A stretch of DNA of 64,000 nucleotides from Verrucosispora sioxanthis (GCF_010560025.1 NZ_SAIY01000012.1:62001-126000), one strand, 5' to 3'; shown: positions 16,800 to 27,102, numbered from the stretch's first letter. The notes: generated from the sequence alone by a model not told the origin. Translations and numbers: made by a program.

Positions 16800-17348
16800 C
16801 TACGCCGACGGGCGGTCGAGGAACATCAGCCGGGCGCGTTTGTCGGGCAGGTCGATCAGCGGACCGTCGACGAAGCCGGCCCGGCGCAGTCGGGCGATCG
16901 CCTTGTCGTTGCGGGCGTCCGGTTCCATCACCAGTCGTAGCCGCCGGTGGTCGGTGAAGACGAAGGCGACGAACTCGGCCAGCAGCGTGCCGGTGAACCC
17001 CGGTTCGGGGCGTACCGGGGTGCCGATCAGCAGGTGTCCACCGTGGTCGCCGGGGCGTACCGGGTAGCACCTGCCGACCGGGTCGTGCTCCGGTTCGTAG
17101 GTCTGGAACAGCGCCACCGGGTGCCCGTCGCGCAGGGTGAGGTACGCGTGGTGGGTGGACAGCGAGTCCACGAACCGGTAGATCTCGGCGACCCGCTCCC
17201 GGTCGGCGTCGCGCATCCCCCAGAACCGGGCCCGCTCCTGACTGACCCAGGAGTGGATCACCTCGGCGTCGGCGTCCGGCTCGACCGGCCGGAAGGCCAC
17301 CACACCGAACCGGGGCACGTGACGTTCGTAGTGGTGGCGGTCAGTCAT
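16800..17348 (-). CDS. GNAT acyltransferase of siderophore type (second DesC-like enzyme)
   Basis: 182 residues. It resembles the hydroxylysine/hydroxycadaverine N-acyltransferase family (AlcB, IucB, DesC-like): VIHSWVSQERARFWGM near the N-terminus, then LFQTYEPEHDPVG, HLLIGTPV and MEPDARNDKAIARLRRAGF. The family acylates N-hydroxylated amines to form hydroxamates. The paralogue at 26491-27102 is the DesC counterpart inside the biosynthetic arm. This copy ends the uptake arm and overlaps the penicillin-acylase gene by eight bases. From memory, some Streptomyces des loci carry an extra acylase and acyltransferase linked to aryl-capped desferrioxamines; that role here is inference. Confidence 0.8.
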   Translation of the reverse strand: MTDRHHYERHVPRFGVVAFRPVEPDADAEVIHSWVSQERARFWGMRDADRERVAEIYRFVDSLSTHHAYLTLRDGHPVALFQTYEPEHDPVGRCYPVRPGDHGGHLLIGTPVRPEPGFTGTLLAEFVAFVFTDHRRLRLVMEPDARNDKAIARLRRAGFVDGPLIDLPDKRARLMFLDRPSA

Positions 17349-19382
17349 CGTGCTCCTCGGTCAGCCGGTCCCAGTCGCAGCAGGTCTGGATCAGGTCGCC
17401 GCGCAACCACAGCGGCAGTTGGTCGTCGCGGTGCGGTCCGGCGCCGGTGGCGCCGAACGGCACCACCCAGCGGCTGTCGTCCCGCCGGGCCAGGTCCCAC
17501 ACGTAGCGGGCCGCCGGCCCGCGCAGACACAGGTCGGTGACCCCGGGGACGCTCGAGGTGGCCAGCACGCAGTCGTGGTCACCGGACAGTTGCGGCCCCG
17601 GCGACGCGGCCGGCTCCGGCAGGGCCCGCCATGGCAGGAGCCGGTGCCGTTCGCCCCAGCGGTGGGTGTCGCCGGCGGCGGCCACCTCCGTCAGGGTCTC
17701 GCGCAGCAGATGGGCCCGATCCAGGCCGGGAAGGTCGGCGTGCAGCAGCGGTGTCACCGCGTACCCGACGCGGGCCGGTAGGCCCAGCCACGGCCGGAAC
17801 ACCTCCGGGTAGGGGGGTGGTTCGGCAAGCGCCGCCAGGGCGGGGTGGGCGGCGAGCCGGCGGGTCACGGCGGCCCGCAGGTCGGCGAAGGCGGCGGCGT
17901 CGACGCTGTCGGCGTCCATCCGGCGGTCCCAGGTCAGCAGACGTTCCGCAGCTCGGCGGCGGCCGGTTCGAGCCCGTCCAGCGGGACGAGCAGGTCCAGC
18001 AGCGGGCCGGCGGCGGCCAGGTGGGTGTCGGTGTGCACGGTCGCGAGCTGCTCGGCACGCCAGTCGTCGGTGGTGTCCAGCAGGTGGCGGATCCGGTCGG
18101 CCCGGTACGGCGGCGCGAACTCCACACCGAGCCCGGCGGCGAGGCCACGCTCGTTGGCCATCACCGCCACCTGACCGACCGGGCTGCTCGGCATGTCGTG
18201 CCAGCCCTGCCAGGCGTGGCTCGCCTCCCAGCCGGGGACCACCCCCAGCCCGTTGGCGGGGTGGCGTCGCGGCACCCGCCCGGCCACCCGGTGCAGCAGG
18301 CCGCCGGCGGTGTCGGCCGCGAGGACCACGTTCACCGGTTCGACCCAGTCGTCGAGTGCCGCGTCGACATCGTCGACGGTGCGCGCCCGCAGCAGCGCCG
18401 GCAGGACGCCGAAGCCCAGCTCACCCAGGACACGGGGCGGATAGCGCAGGCTGACCGTGATGGCCGGGTCGTCGTCCGGTCCACCGGAGACCAGCGGCCC
18501 CCGCTCGGTCTCGATCACCTCGACCTCGATCGGCGCGGCGCCGGCCACCTCGATCGTCTCGACGTGCCGGTGCGCCGGCCGCCATCCTTGCGGCCCGTAC
18601 GCCTCGACCCGGTCGCCCCGGCGGCGCAGCCGTTCGGCGTATCCGTCCTGGTAGTCGGCCATGGCGTTGGTGATCGCCCAGGCCACCTCCCCGGCGTGGC
18701 CGAAGTGCGGGATGCCCGGGATGCCGGGCACCGCGAAGCCGAGCACGTCGTACTCCGGGCAGGCCAGCCGGATCTGCTGGTAGATGCCGGGCGCCTCGAT
18801 GAACCGGTGCGGATCACCGGCGATCAGGGCGGCGCCGGTGGCGGTGCGGTCGGCGGCGAGCAGCCAGCCGTTGCTGCCCGAGGTGACCTGGTTGTCGACG
18901 GCGAACAGGCCGGCGGCCTGCGGGCCGAGCCGGCGGGCCACGTGGTCGCGCCAGAGTTTGGTGCCGAAACCCGCGAAGAGCACGTGATGTCCGAGCCAGA
19001 GCGCGAGCGGCGTCCACGGCTGCCAACGCCCCGGCCGTAGGCCCGTGGCGGCGAACTCGGGGGCCCGTGCCGCACCGGCGGACAGCCCGTCGTTGACCCC
19101 GTCCACGTAGCGCCCCACCCACTCGGCGGTGCCCGGGTCGAGGGCGGCGTGGCAGCGTCGCGCGGTGTCGGCGAGCCGGGCCCGGCGGGCGAAGCTGTCC
19201 CAGGCCACCGCCTCGGTACCGAGGAAGGAGGCGGAGGTGCCCTGGGACCGGTGCCGTTCCACCTCGATCTGCCAGGCCCGGTCCAGGGCGGTGACCCGAC
19301 CCTGGGCGTAGGCCAGCGACGGGTGGTCGTCGGCGCGCAGGTGGGGGACGCCGTAGCCGTCGCGGTAGCGGCGGGCGTTCAC
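17341..19382 (-). CDS. Penicillin-acylase family (S45) Ntn hydrolase, one frameshift
   Basis: About 680 residues after correction. Residues 1-170 form the alpha part (YGVPHLRADD). The chain should self-cleave before Ser170 (TSG/SNGWLLAAD), the nucleophile at the new N-terminus of the beta subunit. The beta part continues with AGDPHR, then PVGQVAVMANERG. A missing base at about 17942 puts the last ~200 residues (MDADSVDAAAFADLR onward) in another frame. No obvious signal peptide is visible, so it may act in the cytoplasm. Family members cleave or form amide bonds with aryl-acetyl or acyl side chains. The start (GTG 19382) overlaps the ATPase stop, placing it in the siderophore uptake operon, where it may release or supply an acyl cap. 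Confidence 0.82.
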
Positions 19383-20194
19383 CGCGTCACCGTACCGGCG
19401 CGCGCTCGGGCACGGGCCGCCGGCACCACCAGCGGGGTGCCCGTCTCCGGGTCGTCGATGACCCGGCAGGGCAGGCCGAAGACCTCCTCGACGAGTTCGG
19501 CGGTGACGATCCGGCGGGGTTCGCCGGCGGCCACCACCCGTCCGTCACGCATCGCGATCAGGTGGGTGGCGTAGCGGGCGGCGTGGTTGAGGTCGTGCAG
19601 CACCGCGACCAGCGTGCGACCCTGCTCCTCGTGCAGCCGGGCGCACAGGTCGAGCACCTCGATCTGGTGGGCGATGTCGAGGTACGTGGTCGGCTCGTCC
19701 AGCAGCAGCAGGGGTGTCTGCTGGGCCAACGCCATGGCCAGCCAGACCCGCTGCCGCTGGCCGCCGGATAGTTCGTCGACCAGCCGGTCGCCGAGGTCGT
19801 CGACGCCGGTGGCGGCCATCGACTCCGCGACGATCCGCTCGTCGTCGCGGGACCACTGTCGCAGCAGCCCCTGGTGCGGGTAGCGCCCCCGGGCCACCAG
19901 CTCGGCCACGTCGATGCCGTCCGGGGCGATCGGCGACTGGGGCAGCAGCCCGAGCGTACGGGCCACGGCGCGGGCGGGTAGCCGGTGGATGTCCGTCCCG
20001 TCGAGCAGCACCGCCCCGGCGGTCGGCCTCAGCAGCCGCGACAGCGCCCGCAGCAGGGTGGACTTGCCGCACGCGTTCGGGCCGATGATGACCGTGAAGG
20101 AGCGGTCGGGCACGGCGACGGTGAGGTCCTCGGCGACGACGCGTCGGTCGTAGGCGAGCCGCAGCCCGTCGCCACCGAGCCGGGAGGTCGACAT
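19379..20194 (-). CDS. Ferric-siderophore ABC transporter ATPase
   Basis: 271 residues from ATG 20194. Walker A is GPNACGKST, then Q-loop LLPQSP, signature LSGGQRQRVW, Walker B LLLLDEPTTYLD and switch His (VLHDLNHA). The sequence is FecE/FepC/FhuC-like. It powers import of an iron-siderophore through the two FecCD permeases encoded just upstream in the same operon. A longer frame to 20311 exists but lacks a ribosome site. The gene follows permease 1 by 77 bases and overlaps the acylase gene. Confidence 0.92.
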   Translation of the reverse strand: MSTSRLGGDGLRLAYDRRVVAEDLTVAVPDRSFTVIIGPNACGKSTLLRALSRLLRPTAGAVLLDGTDIHRLPARAVARTLGLLPQSPIAPDGIDVAELVARGRYPHQGLLRQWSRDDERIVAESMAATGVDDLGDRLVDELSGGQRQRVWLAMALAQQTPLLLLDEPTTYLDIAHQIEVLDLCARLHEEQGRTLVAVLHDLNHAARYATHLIAMRDGRVVAAGEPRRIVTAELVEEVFGLPCRVIDDPETGTPLVVPAARARARAGTVTR

Positions 20195-20271
20195 GCTTGT
20201 TGCTCCGTTCTGAGGTCTGGTGGTCAGGACCGACCCGCTGGTCCGGCCCGGTCCGCCGGACTGCCGGGCGG

Positions 20272-21291
20272 TCACAGCCGGCCCGCCCGGCGCTCGGTGG
20301 CCAGCAGCCACACCAGGTAGCCGCCGCCGATCACGCCGGTCACCACGCCGACCGGTAGTTGGCCGGGCAGGGCGCGCAGCGCGACCTGAGCCGGCGGAGG
20401 ACGTGGATCAGCGCGCCGACGACCGCCGCAGGCAGCAGGGTGACCCCGGGCCCGGGAGTCGTCGGGCCAGGGTGCGGGGCGGTGAGCGCGACGGAACGGC
20501 AGGGTCCGGCGGCGGCTGCGGACAGCGCCACCAGCAGCGCGGCCCCGGCGAGGCAGCATCCGCAGCCGGTGCACGCTGACCCCCAGCCCGCTGGCGGCGT
20601 CGTCGCCCAACTCGGTCATCCGCAGCGCCGGCGCGCAGGCCAGCAGCGCCGGTACCAGTACCGCGAGGGCGGCCAGCAGCGGTGCGGCGTCGGACCAGCC
20701 GCGACCGTCGAGGCTGCCGGTGAGCCAGAGCATCGCCCGGGAGGCGCTCATCAGCGGTACCCGGGTCATCAGGTAGCCGTTGACGCCGGTGAGGATGGCA
20801 GACATGCCGATGCCGACCAGGACCAGCCGGTAGCCGTGCACGCCGCGCCGCCAGGCGATCAGGTAGATGAGCAGGCCGGTGACCACCCCGCCGAGGGCCG
20901 CGGAACCGGCGAGGGCGGCACTGCTGCCGCTGACGGCGACCACGACGAGCGCGCCCGTGGCCGCGCCCTGGGTGAAGCCGAGCACGTCCGGGCTGCCCAG
21001 CGGGTTGCGGACCAGCGACTGGAAGACCGCTCCGGCCAGGCCGAGCGCGGTGCCCACGGCCAGTCCGGTGACCAGCCGGGGCAGCCGCAGCTGGGTGACG
21101 ATGAACTCCTCGGCGGGGCTGCCGCCACCGGTCAGCGTGCGCAACACGTCGATCGGTGACATCGGGTACTCGCCGTGCCCGATGGCCAGTACGCCGACGC
21201 CGACGGTGAGCAGCAGGCAGACCGTGCCGACGGCGAGGACGCGGGGACGCAACCGGACGGAGAGCCGGGCGGGCGTACGGATCACGATCAT
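20272..21291 (-). CDS. FecCD-family siderophore permease 1, frameshifted
   Basis: The N-terminal two-thirds read cleanly (VTQLRLPRLVTGLAVG, LGLAGAVFQSLVRNPLGSPD, several membrane helices), as does the last ~30 residues (LPVGVVTGVIGGGYLVWLL). Between about 20390 and 20560 the frame changes more than once: pieces such as ALSAAAAGP and TLLPAAVVGALI are in a second frame. With two or three single-base corrections this would be a normal permease of about 340 residues. ATG 21291 overlaps the stop of permease 2. It forms a heterodimeric membrane channel with permease 2 for Fe-hydroxamate import. Confidence 0.78.
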   Translation of the reverse strand: MIVIRTPARLSVRLRPRVLAVGTVCLLLTVGVGVLAIGHGEYPMSPIDVLRTLTGGGSPAEEFIVTQLRLPRLVTGLAVGTALGLAGAVFQSLVRNPLGSPDVLGFTQGAATGALVVVAVSGSSAALAGSAALGGVVTGLLIYLIAWRRGVHGYRLVLVGIGMSAILTGVNGYLMTRVPLMSASRAMLWLTGSLDGRGWSDAAPLLAALAVLVPALLACAPALRMTELGDDAASGLGVSVHRLRMLPRRGRAAGGAVRSRRRTLPFRRAHRPAPWPDDSRARGHPAACGGRRRADPRPPPAQVALRALPGQLPVGVVTGVIGGGYLVWLLATERRAGRL

Positions 21292-22336
21292 GATCGGATC
21301 GTCCTCGTCCGGAGCACCAGCGCCAGGAACAGCGGACCGCCGACGACTGCGGTGATGAGTCCGACCTGGAGTTCGCCGGGGCGGCCGAGGACCCGCCCGA
21401 GCACGTCGGAGCCGAGCAGCAGCACCGGGGCGAGCAGTGCGCAGTAGGGCAGCAGCCAGCGCAGGTCGGGGCCGGTGAGGGCGCGGACCAGGTGCGGCAC
21501 GAGCAGACCGACGAAGACGATCGGTCCGCAGGCGGCGGTGGCGGCCCCGCAGAGCAGGGTGATGGCGATGATCACACCGGCTCGGGCCACGGCCGGTCGG
21601 GCACCCAGGGCCTGCGCGGCGTCGTCACCGAGGGCGAGGGCGTTGAGCGGACGGGCGGCGGCCAGCGCGACCAGCAGCCCAACCGCGATGAACGGCAGTA
21701 CCCGCAGCACCGTGCCGGCGTCGGCGCTGGCCAGTGAGCCGACGGTCCAGAAGCGCAGCCGTTCCAGGCCGGCCGCGTCGAGCAGCATCACCGCGCTGAC
21801 GTAGGAGTAGAGGGCCGCGTTGAGCGCCGCGCCGGCCAACGCCAGGCGGGCCGGGGTCGCGGCGCGACCGCCACCGACGGCGTACACCCCGACGGTGACA
21901 GCGGCGCCGAGAGGGCGAACCACACCTGCCGGTGCCGCCGCCGAGGCCGAACAGGGCGGTGGCGGTGGCGATGGCGGCGGCGGCCCGGCGTTGATGCCGA
22001 GCAGGCCGGGGTCGGCGAGCGGGTTGCGGGTGAGGGCCTGCATCGCCGCGCCGGCCACGCCGAGCGCGGCACCGAAGCCAGCAGACCGAGCAGCGTAAGG
22101 GGCAGCCGCAGCTGCCGTACGACGGTGTGCTCGGCGGCGTCGCGTTCGGTCAGGGCGTGCCAGACGTCGGACGGGGGGATCGGCTTGGCGCCGACGGCGA
22201 TGCTGAGCACCGCGACCGCGAGCAGGGCCAGCGCGGCGACGAGGAGACCGCCGGCGCGCAGGGCGTTGCGGCGCTGCCGGGGTGCCGTGGTCGGCCGCGT
22301 CGGCTGCTCGCGGGGTGGCGACTCGATGACGGACAG
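21288..22336 (-). CDS. FecCD-family siderophore permease 2, frameshifted
   Basis: The C-terminal part is intact (GAAMQALTRNPLADPGLLGIN, then ARAGVIIAITLLCGAATAACG, VFVGLLVPHLVRALTGPD). The N-terminal part (PSDVWHALTERDAAE, VVRQLRLPLTLLGLLA) is in another frame, with a shift near 22080. A second disturbance lies at about 21900-21990, where a helix becomes a Pro-rich string. The upstream frame includes a membrane helix (GGLLVAALALLAVAVLSIAVG), but no ATG or GTG is present before it; the given 5' end is approximate. First gene of the leftward iron-regulated operon. Confidence 0.72.
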
Positions 22337-22405
22337 GGTGAACTCCAGTGTGGTGCGAAACGCCGTCGGGACTTGACAGGAGCCGAGTGTAGGCAGGAAG
22401 TTAGG

Positions 22406-22424
22406 TTAGGTTAGCCTAACCCCG
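22406..22424. promoter_or_regulatory. Iron box (DmdR/IdeR-type operator)
   Basis: TTAGGTTAGCCTAACCCCG closely matches the actinobacterial iron-box consensus TTAGGTTAGGCTAACCTAA. An extra TTAGG repeat unit directly precedes it (22401-22405), giving overlapping half-sites. It lies between the divergent permease and binding-protein operons, 41 bases before the ATG of the latter. Iron-loaded DmdR/IdeR would repress both arms. Confidence 0.9.
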
Positions 22425-22464
22425 GCTGTCCATGGTCCGAGACCCTGATCGAAAGACGAGACGC

Positions 22465-23493
22465 ATGTCTGAGCACCACTCCGCCCGTCGCCTCTCCCGT
22501 CGGGGGCTGCTCGCCATCGGCGGCGCCGCCATGGCCGCCGCGCTCGTCGGCTGCGGCCGTGACGACACCTCCGGCACCGACACCGACAACGGCTCCGGGC
22601 CCTGGTCGTTCACCGACGACCGCCCCGAGACGGTGACCGCCGACGCCCGGCCCGACCGGGTGGTCGCCTTCACCGGCTCCGCCGCGGCGCTCGTCGACTT
22701 CGGACTCGGAAGCGAGATCGTCGGGGTCTTCGGCGAGACCAGGAAGGCCGACGGCAGCGTCGAGCCGCAGGCCGGCGACCTGGACGTGGAGAGCGTCGAG
22801 ATCCTCGGCAACGTCTGGGGCGAGTTCAGCGTCGAGAAGTACGCCGCCCTGCGCCCGGAACTGCTGGTCACCCACATGTACGACCCGGGCGCCTACTGGT
22901 ACGTCCCGGACGAGAGCAAGGACAAGATCCTGCCGCTGGCACCGGTGGTGACCATCACCACCGCCCGGGTGCCGATGACCAAGCCGATCGAGCGTTACGC
23001 CCAGCTCGCCGAGTCCCTCGGCGCCGACCTGTCGGCGGCGAAGGTCACCGACGCCAAGGCGCGGTTCGAGGCCGCCGCCGAGGCGGTACGCCAGGCCGTC
23101 GCGGCAAATCCGGGCATCAAGGTGATGGCCGCCTCGGGCAGCCCCGACCTGTTCTACGTCTCCAACCCCAAGGTCAGCACCGACCTGATGTACTTCGCCG
23201 AACTCGGCGTCGACATCGTGGTGCCGACCAAGCTGGAGGCCGGTGACTACTTCGAGGCGCTCAGCTGGGAGAACGCCGGAAAGTTCGCCGCCGACCTGAT
23301 CCTGCTCGACAACCGCGGCACCGCCCTGCAACCCACCGACCTGGCCGCCAAGCCCACCTGGAAGCAGCTGCCCGCCGTACAGGCCGGGCAGGTCACGCCG
23401 TGGGACGCGGTGCCACGCTTCTCGTACGCCGGCGCGGCGCCGCTGCTGGAGAACCTCGCCAAGGCGATCCAGGGCGCCAAGAAGCTCACCTGA
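22465..23493 (+). CDS. Siderophore-binding lipoprotein (DesE-like)
   Basis: 342 residues from ATG 22465. A twin-arginine motif (RRLSRRGLLAIGG) and lipobox (AALVGCG) direct export and lipid anchoring. The body is a class III (FepB/FhuD-type) iron-siderophore binding protein: VVAFTGSAAALVDFGLG, ALRPELLVTHMYDPGA, then a C-lobe VMAASGSPDLFYVSNP. It delivers the ferric siderophore to the permease pair encoded divergently. An in-frame ATG at 22432 is less likely, being only eight bases from the iron box. First gene of the rightward arm; desA follows after 140 bases without a second iron box. Confidence 0.9.
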   Translation: MSEHHSARRLSRRGLLAIGGAAMAAALVGCGRDDTSGTDTDNGSGPWSFTDDRPETVTADARPDRVVAFTGSAAALVDFGLGSEIVGVFGETRKADGSVEPQAGDLDVESVEILGNVWGEFSVEKYAALRPELLVTHMYDPGAYWYVPDESKDKILPLAPVVTITTARVPMTKPIERYAQLAESLGADLSAAKVTDAKARFEAAAEAVRQAVAANPGIKVMAASGSPDLFYVSNPKVSTDLMYFAELGVDIVVPTKLEAGDYFEALSWENAGKFAADLILLDNRGTALQPTDLAAKPTWKQLPAVQAGQVTPWDAVPRFSYAGAAPLLENLAKAIQGAKKLT

Positions 23494-23633
23494 CCTGGGC
23501 GGGCCGGCCGGCTGCGGTCAGCACCGGCCGCCCCGCCACCGCCCTGCCAGACCCGATCCGAGTGCCGCCCACCTGTCGTGCGGCCCGTTCCGGCTGCCCG
23601 AAAACCGAACCGCCGAGCGTGGAGGACACGTCC

Positions 23634-25178
23634 ATGACCCTGCCGGTGCACACCGCCGAGGCAACGCCGACCCCCCTGCGGCCCGGCCCCACACCCGCCC
23701 GGGCCCACCTGCTCAGCGACGACACGGTCGAGCAGTACCGCCGGGCGGTGGCCGCCGGCACCGACCGGGTGGCCCGGCGGATCGCCGAGGCCACCGGACC
23801 GTTCACCGGCGTACGCCCGGACGAACTCGCCCCCCAGGTGGAGGCGATCGACCTGGACCGGCCGTTGGGCGACACCACCGCCGCGCTCGACGAGTTGGAG
23901 GACGTCTACCTGCGCGACGCGGTCTGGTTCCACCACCCCCGGTACCTGGCCCACCTCAACTGCCCGGTGGTGATTCCGGCACTGCTCGGCGAGGCGGTCC
24001 TCAGCGCGGTCAACTCCTCGATGGACACCTGGGACCAGAGCGCCGGCGGCACCCTGATCGAGCGCCGGCTCGTCGAGTGGACCGCCGACCGGATCGGCCT
24101 CGGTCCGGCCGCCGACGGGGTCTTCACCAGCGGCGGCACCCAGTCGAACCTGCACGCCCTGCTGCTGGCCCGGGAGGAGGCGCTGGCTGCCGCGACCCCC
24201 GCCGACCGGCGGATCCTGCTGCCCCAGCTGCGGATCATCGCCTCGGCGGCCGGTCATTTCAGCGTGCAGAAGGCGGCCAAGCTGCTCGGCCTGGCACCGG
24301 ACGCGGTCGTGGTGGTGGAGACCGGCCCGGACCGGCGGATGCGTCCGGGCGCGGTCCGGCACGAGATCGCCCGTTGCCGGCGGGCCGGCCTGACCGTCAT
24401 GGCGGTGGTGGCCACCGCCGGCACCACCGACTTCGGCACCATCGACCCGCTCGACGAGATCGCCGAGGTGTGCGCCACGGCCGGGGTGTGGCTGCACGTC
24501 GACGCCGCGTACGGATGCGGGTTGCTGGTCTCGCCGACCCGCCGGCACCTGCTCGACGGCATCGAGCGCGCCGACTCGGTGACCGTCGACTACCACAAGT
24601 CCTTCTTCCAGCCGGTCAGCTCCAGCGCCCTGGTGGTCCGTGACCGGCGGACCCTGCGGCACGCCACCTGGCACGCCGACTACCTCAACCCGGCCCGGAC
24701 GGTCGCCCAGCGCATCCCCAACCAGGTCGACAAGAGCCTGCAGACCACCCGCCGGTTCGACGCGCTCAAGCTCTGGTTGACCCTGCGGGTGATGGGGCCC
24801 GACGCGGTCGGTGAACTCTTCGACGAGGTCTGCGACCGGGCCGCGCAGGCGTGGGAGCTGGTCGCCGCCGACCCGCGATTCGAGGTGCTGACCCGTTCGC
24901 AGCTGAGCACCGTGGTGTTCCGTTGGCGACCCAGCGGGCCGGGCCCGGACCTGACCGACGCGGCCAACCTGCGCGCCCGCGAGGCGTTGGCCGCCTCCGG
25001 CCTCGGCGTGGTCGCCGGCACCAAGGTCGACGGCCGCCAGTACCTCAAGTTCACCGTGCTCAACCCGGCCACCACTGTCGCCGACGTCGCCTACGTGCTG
25101 GACCTGATCGCCGAGCACGCCGGGCGCTACCTGCACGAACACGTGCCCGCCGCCGACCTGACCTGCCCGGTCGGCTGA
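23634..25178 (+). CDS. desA: PLP-dependent lysine decarboxylase (DesA)
   Basis: 514 residues, ATG 23634 with GGAGG eight bases upstream. Group II (aromatic-type) PLP decarboxylase fold: substrate and PLP features HLNCPVVIPALLGE, FTSGGTQSNLHAL, HVDAAYGC (Asp290) and the Schiff-base Lys322 in DYHKSFFQP. In desferrioxamine pathways this enzyme makes cadaverine from L-lysine. It is followed two bases later by the N-hydroxylase frame, and all four des genes are close or overlapping, so the DesA assignment is strong. Confidence 0.92.
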   Translation: MTLPVHTAEATPTPLRPGPTPARAHLLSDDTVEQYRRAVAAGTDRVARRIAEATGPFTGVRPDELAPQVEAIDLDRPLGDTTAALDELEDVYLRDAVWFHHPRYLAHLNCPVVIPALLGEAVLSAVNSSMDTWDQSAGGTLIERRLVEWTADRIGLGPAADGVFTSGGTQSNLHALLLAREEALAAATPADRRILLPQLRIIASAAGHFSVQKAAKLLGLAPDAVVVVETGPDRRMRPGAVRHEIARCRRAGLTVMAVVATAGTTDFGTIDPLDEIAEVCATAGVWLHVDAAYGCGLLVSPTRRHLLDGIERADSVTVDYHKSFFQPVSSSALVVRDRRTLRHATWHADYLNPARTVAQRIPNQVDKSLQTTRRFDALKLWLTLRVMGPDAVGELFDEVCDRAAQAWELVAADPRFEVLTRSQLSTVVFRWRPSGPGPDLTDAANLRAREALAASGLGVVAGTKVDGRQYLKFTVLNPATTVADVAYVLDLIAEHAGRYLHEHVPAADLTCPVG

Positions 25179-25213
25179 CCATGCCAGCTGCCAACCCGAG
25201 CCTGGAGGGCCGG

Positions 25214-26494
25214 ATGCGAAGCTACGACTTCATCGGGATCGGCCTCGGGCCGTACAACCTCGGCCTGGCCTGCCTGACCGCACCCATCGCCGAACTCGAC
25301 GGGCTGTTCCTGGAGGCCCGCGACGACGTCTCCTGGCACCCCGGCATGCTGCTGGAGTCGTCCCGGTTGCAGACGCCGTTCCTGGCCGATCTGGTCACCC
25401 TCGCCGACCCCACCTCGCCCTTCTCCTTCCTGAGCTACCTCAAGGAGATCGGCCGGCTCTACCCCTTCTACATCCGGGAGAACTTCTTCCCGCTGCGGGT
25501 GGAGTACGACGCATACTGCCGTTGGGCCGCCGCCAAGCTGCCCAACCTGCGCTTCGGTCACCAGGTCACCGCCGTCGAGTACGACCCGACCGACGACCGC
25601 TACGTGGTGACCGCCACCGTCGACGGTGCCGTCGTGACCCACCGGGCCCGGCATCTGGTGCTCGGCACCGGCACCCCGCCGCACCTGCCGGACGCCTGCG
25701 CCGGCCTGACCTCCGACGCGGTGCACAACTCCCGGTACCTGGCGCACCGGGACGCGTTGCGGGCCAAGCGGAGCATCACCGTCGTCGGCAGCGGGCAGAG
25801 CGCCGCCGAGATCTACCACGACCTGCTCGGCGACATCGGCACCCACGGTTACCAGTTGAACTGGGTGACCCGCTCGCCGCGCTTCTTCCCGCTGGAGTAC
25901 ACGAAGCTCACGCTGGAGATGACCTCGCCGGACTACGTGGACTACTTCCACGCGCTGCCGGAGCCCACCAGGTACCGGCTGGAGGCCGAGCAGAAGGGGT
26001 TGTTCAAGGGCATCTCCGCCGACCTGGTCAACGACATCTACGACCTGCTCTACGCCTGCAGCGTCGACGGACCGGTGAACACCCGGCTGCTCACCAACAC
26101 CGAGCTGACCGAGGTGACGTACGACGAGAGCACCGGGAAGCACACCCTTCGGCTGCGCCACGTCGAGCAGGAGCGGGACTTCACCCTGGACACCGAGGGG
26201 CTGGTGCTGGCCACCGGATACCGGTACGAGGTACCCGCGTTCCTGGAGCCGATCCGGCACCGGCTGCGCTTCGACGACCACGGTCGGCTCGACGTCGCCC
26301 GCAACTACAGTGTGGACTCCACCGGGCGCGGCGTGTTCCTGCAGAACGGTGGCACCCACACCCACAGCGTCACCTCGCCCGACCTCGGCATGGGTCCGTA
26401 CCGCAACAGTTGGATCATCCGGGAGCTGCTCGGCCGCGAGCCGTACCCCATCGAGAAGTCGATCACTTTCCAGGACTTCGGGGTGCCGGGGTGA
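25214..26494 (+). CDS. desB: Lysine/cadaverine N-hydroxylase (DesB)
   Basis: 426 residues from ATG 25214 (GGAGG five bases upstream; ATG 25181 would add 11 residues). Flavin-dependent N-monooxygenase of the IucD/PvdA type: FAD motif GIGLGPYNLGLA (8-19), substrate loop SSRLQTPFLADLVTL, NADPH motif VVGSGQSAAEI, and C-terminal LVLATGYRYEVP. It hydroxylates the terminal amine of cadaverine using NADPH and O2. The stop overlaps desC (GTGA). Confidence 0.93.
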   Translation: MRSYDFIGIGLGPYNLGLACLTAPIAELDGLFLEARDDVSWHPGMLLESSRLQTPFLADLVTLADPTSPFSFLSYLKEIGRLYPFYIRENFFPLRVEYDAYCRWAAAKLPNLRFGHQVTAVEYDPTDDRYVVTATVDGAVVTHRARHLVLGTGTPPHLPDACAGLTSDAVHNSRYLAHRDALRAKRSITVVGSGQSAAEIYHDLLGDIGTHGYQLNWVTRSPRFFPLEYTKLTLEMTSPDYVDYFHALPEPTRYRLEAEQKGLFKGISADLVNDIYDLLYACSVDGPVNTRLLTNTELTEVTYDESTGKHTLRLRHVEQERDFTLDTEGLVLATGYRYEVPAFLEPIRHRLRFDDHGRLDVARNYSVDSTGRGVFLQNGGTHTHSVTSPDLGMGPYRNSWIIRELLGREPYPIEKSITFQDFGVPG

Positions 26495-27102
26495 CCCAGC
26501 TCGTCCACGTCCGCCATGATCGGCGACTCGGCGAGTTCGCCCTGCGTACGATCGACCTGGCCGTCGACGCGCCGCTGCTGCACCGGTGGGTGACCCATCC
26601 CAAGGCGGCGTTCTGGCTGATGCAGGACGCCGACCTCGACGCCGTGGCCGCGGAGTACCGCCGCATCGCCGAGCACCCGCACCACGAGGCGTACCTCGGC
26701 CTGTGGCGCGGCGAGCCGGCCTTCCTCGCCGAACGGTACGACCCGGCGCACGTCGAGCTGGTCGGCCTGCACGACGCGCGGCCCGGCGACGTCGGGATGC
26801 ACTTCCTCTGCGCACCCACCGCCACCCCGGTGTCCGGCTTCACTCGGGCCGTCATCACCACGGTGATGGCCTGGCTGTTCGCCGACCCGGCCACCGAACG
26901 GGTGGTGGTCGAGCCGGACGTGCGCAACACCGCCGTGCAGGCGCTCAACGCGGCGGTCGGCTTCGAGGTGGTCGGACCGGTGACCAAGCCGGAGAAGATC
27001 GCCCTGCTGAGCATCTGCACCCGGCAAGGATTCCGCGCCGCCACCGACGTGACCGCAGCGGCCGGCACCGAGACGAAGGAGCATCACCGTGACCTCGCCT
27101 GA
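26491..27102 (+). CDS. desC: N-hydroxycadaverine acyltransferase (DesC)
   Basis: 203 residues, GTG 26491. AlcB/IucB-type GNAT: LLHRWVTHPKAAFWLMQ, ERYDPAHVELVG, GMHFLCAP, VVVEPDVRNTAVQALN. It transfers succinyl, acetyl or longer acyl groups from CoA to N-hydroxycadaverine. Acyl choice sets which desferrioxamine is made and is not predictable here. It overlaps desB upstream and desD downstream. Confidence 0.9.
   Translation: MTQLVHVRHDRRLGEFALRTIDLAVDAPLLHRWVTHPKAAFWLMQDADLDAVAAEYRRIAEHPHHEAYLGLWRGEPAFLAERYDPAHVELVGLHDARPGDVGMHFLCAPTATPVSGFTRAVITTVMAWLFADPATERVVVEPDVRNTAVQALNAAVGFEVVGPVTKPEKIALLSICTRQGFRAATDVTAAAGTETKEHHRDLA

Noticed and set aside
23500..23633. Second iron box before desA
   Set aside because: No TTAGG/CCTAA-type palindrome is present; desA is probably co-transcribed with the binding-protein gene.
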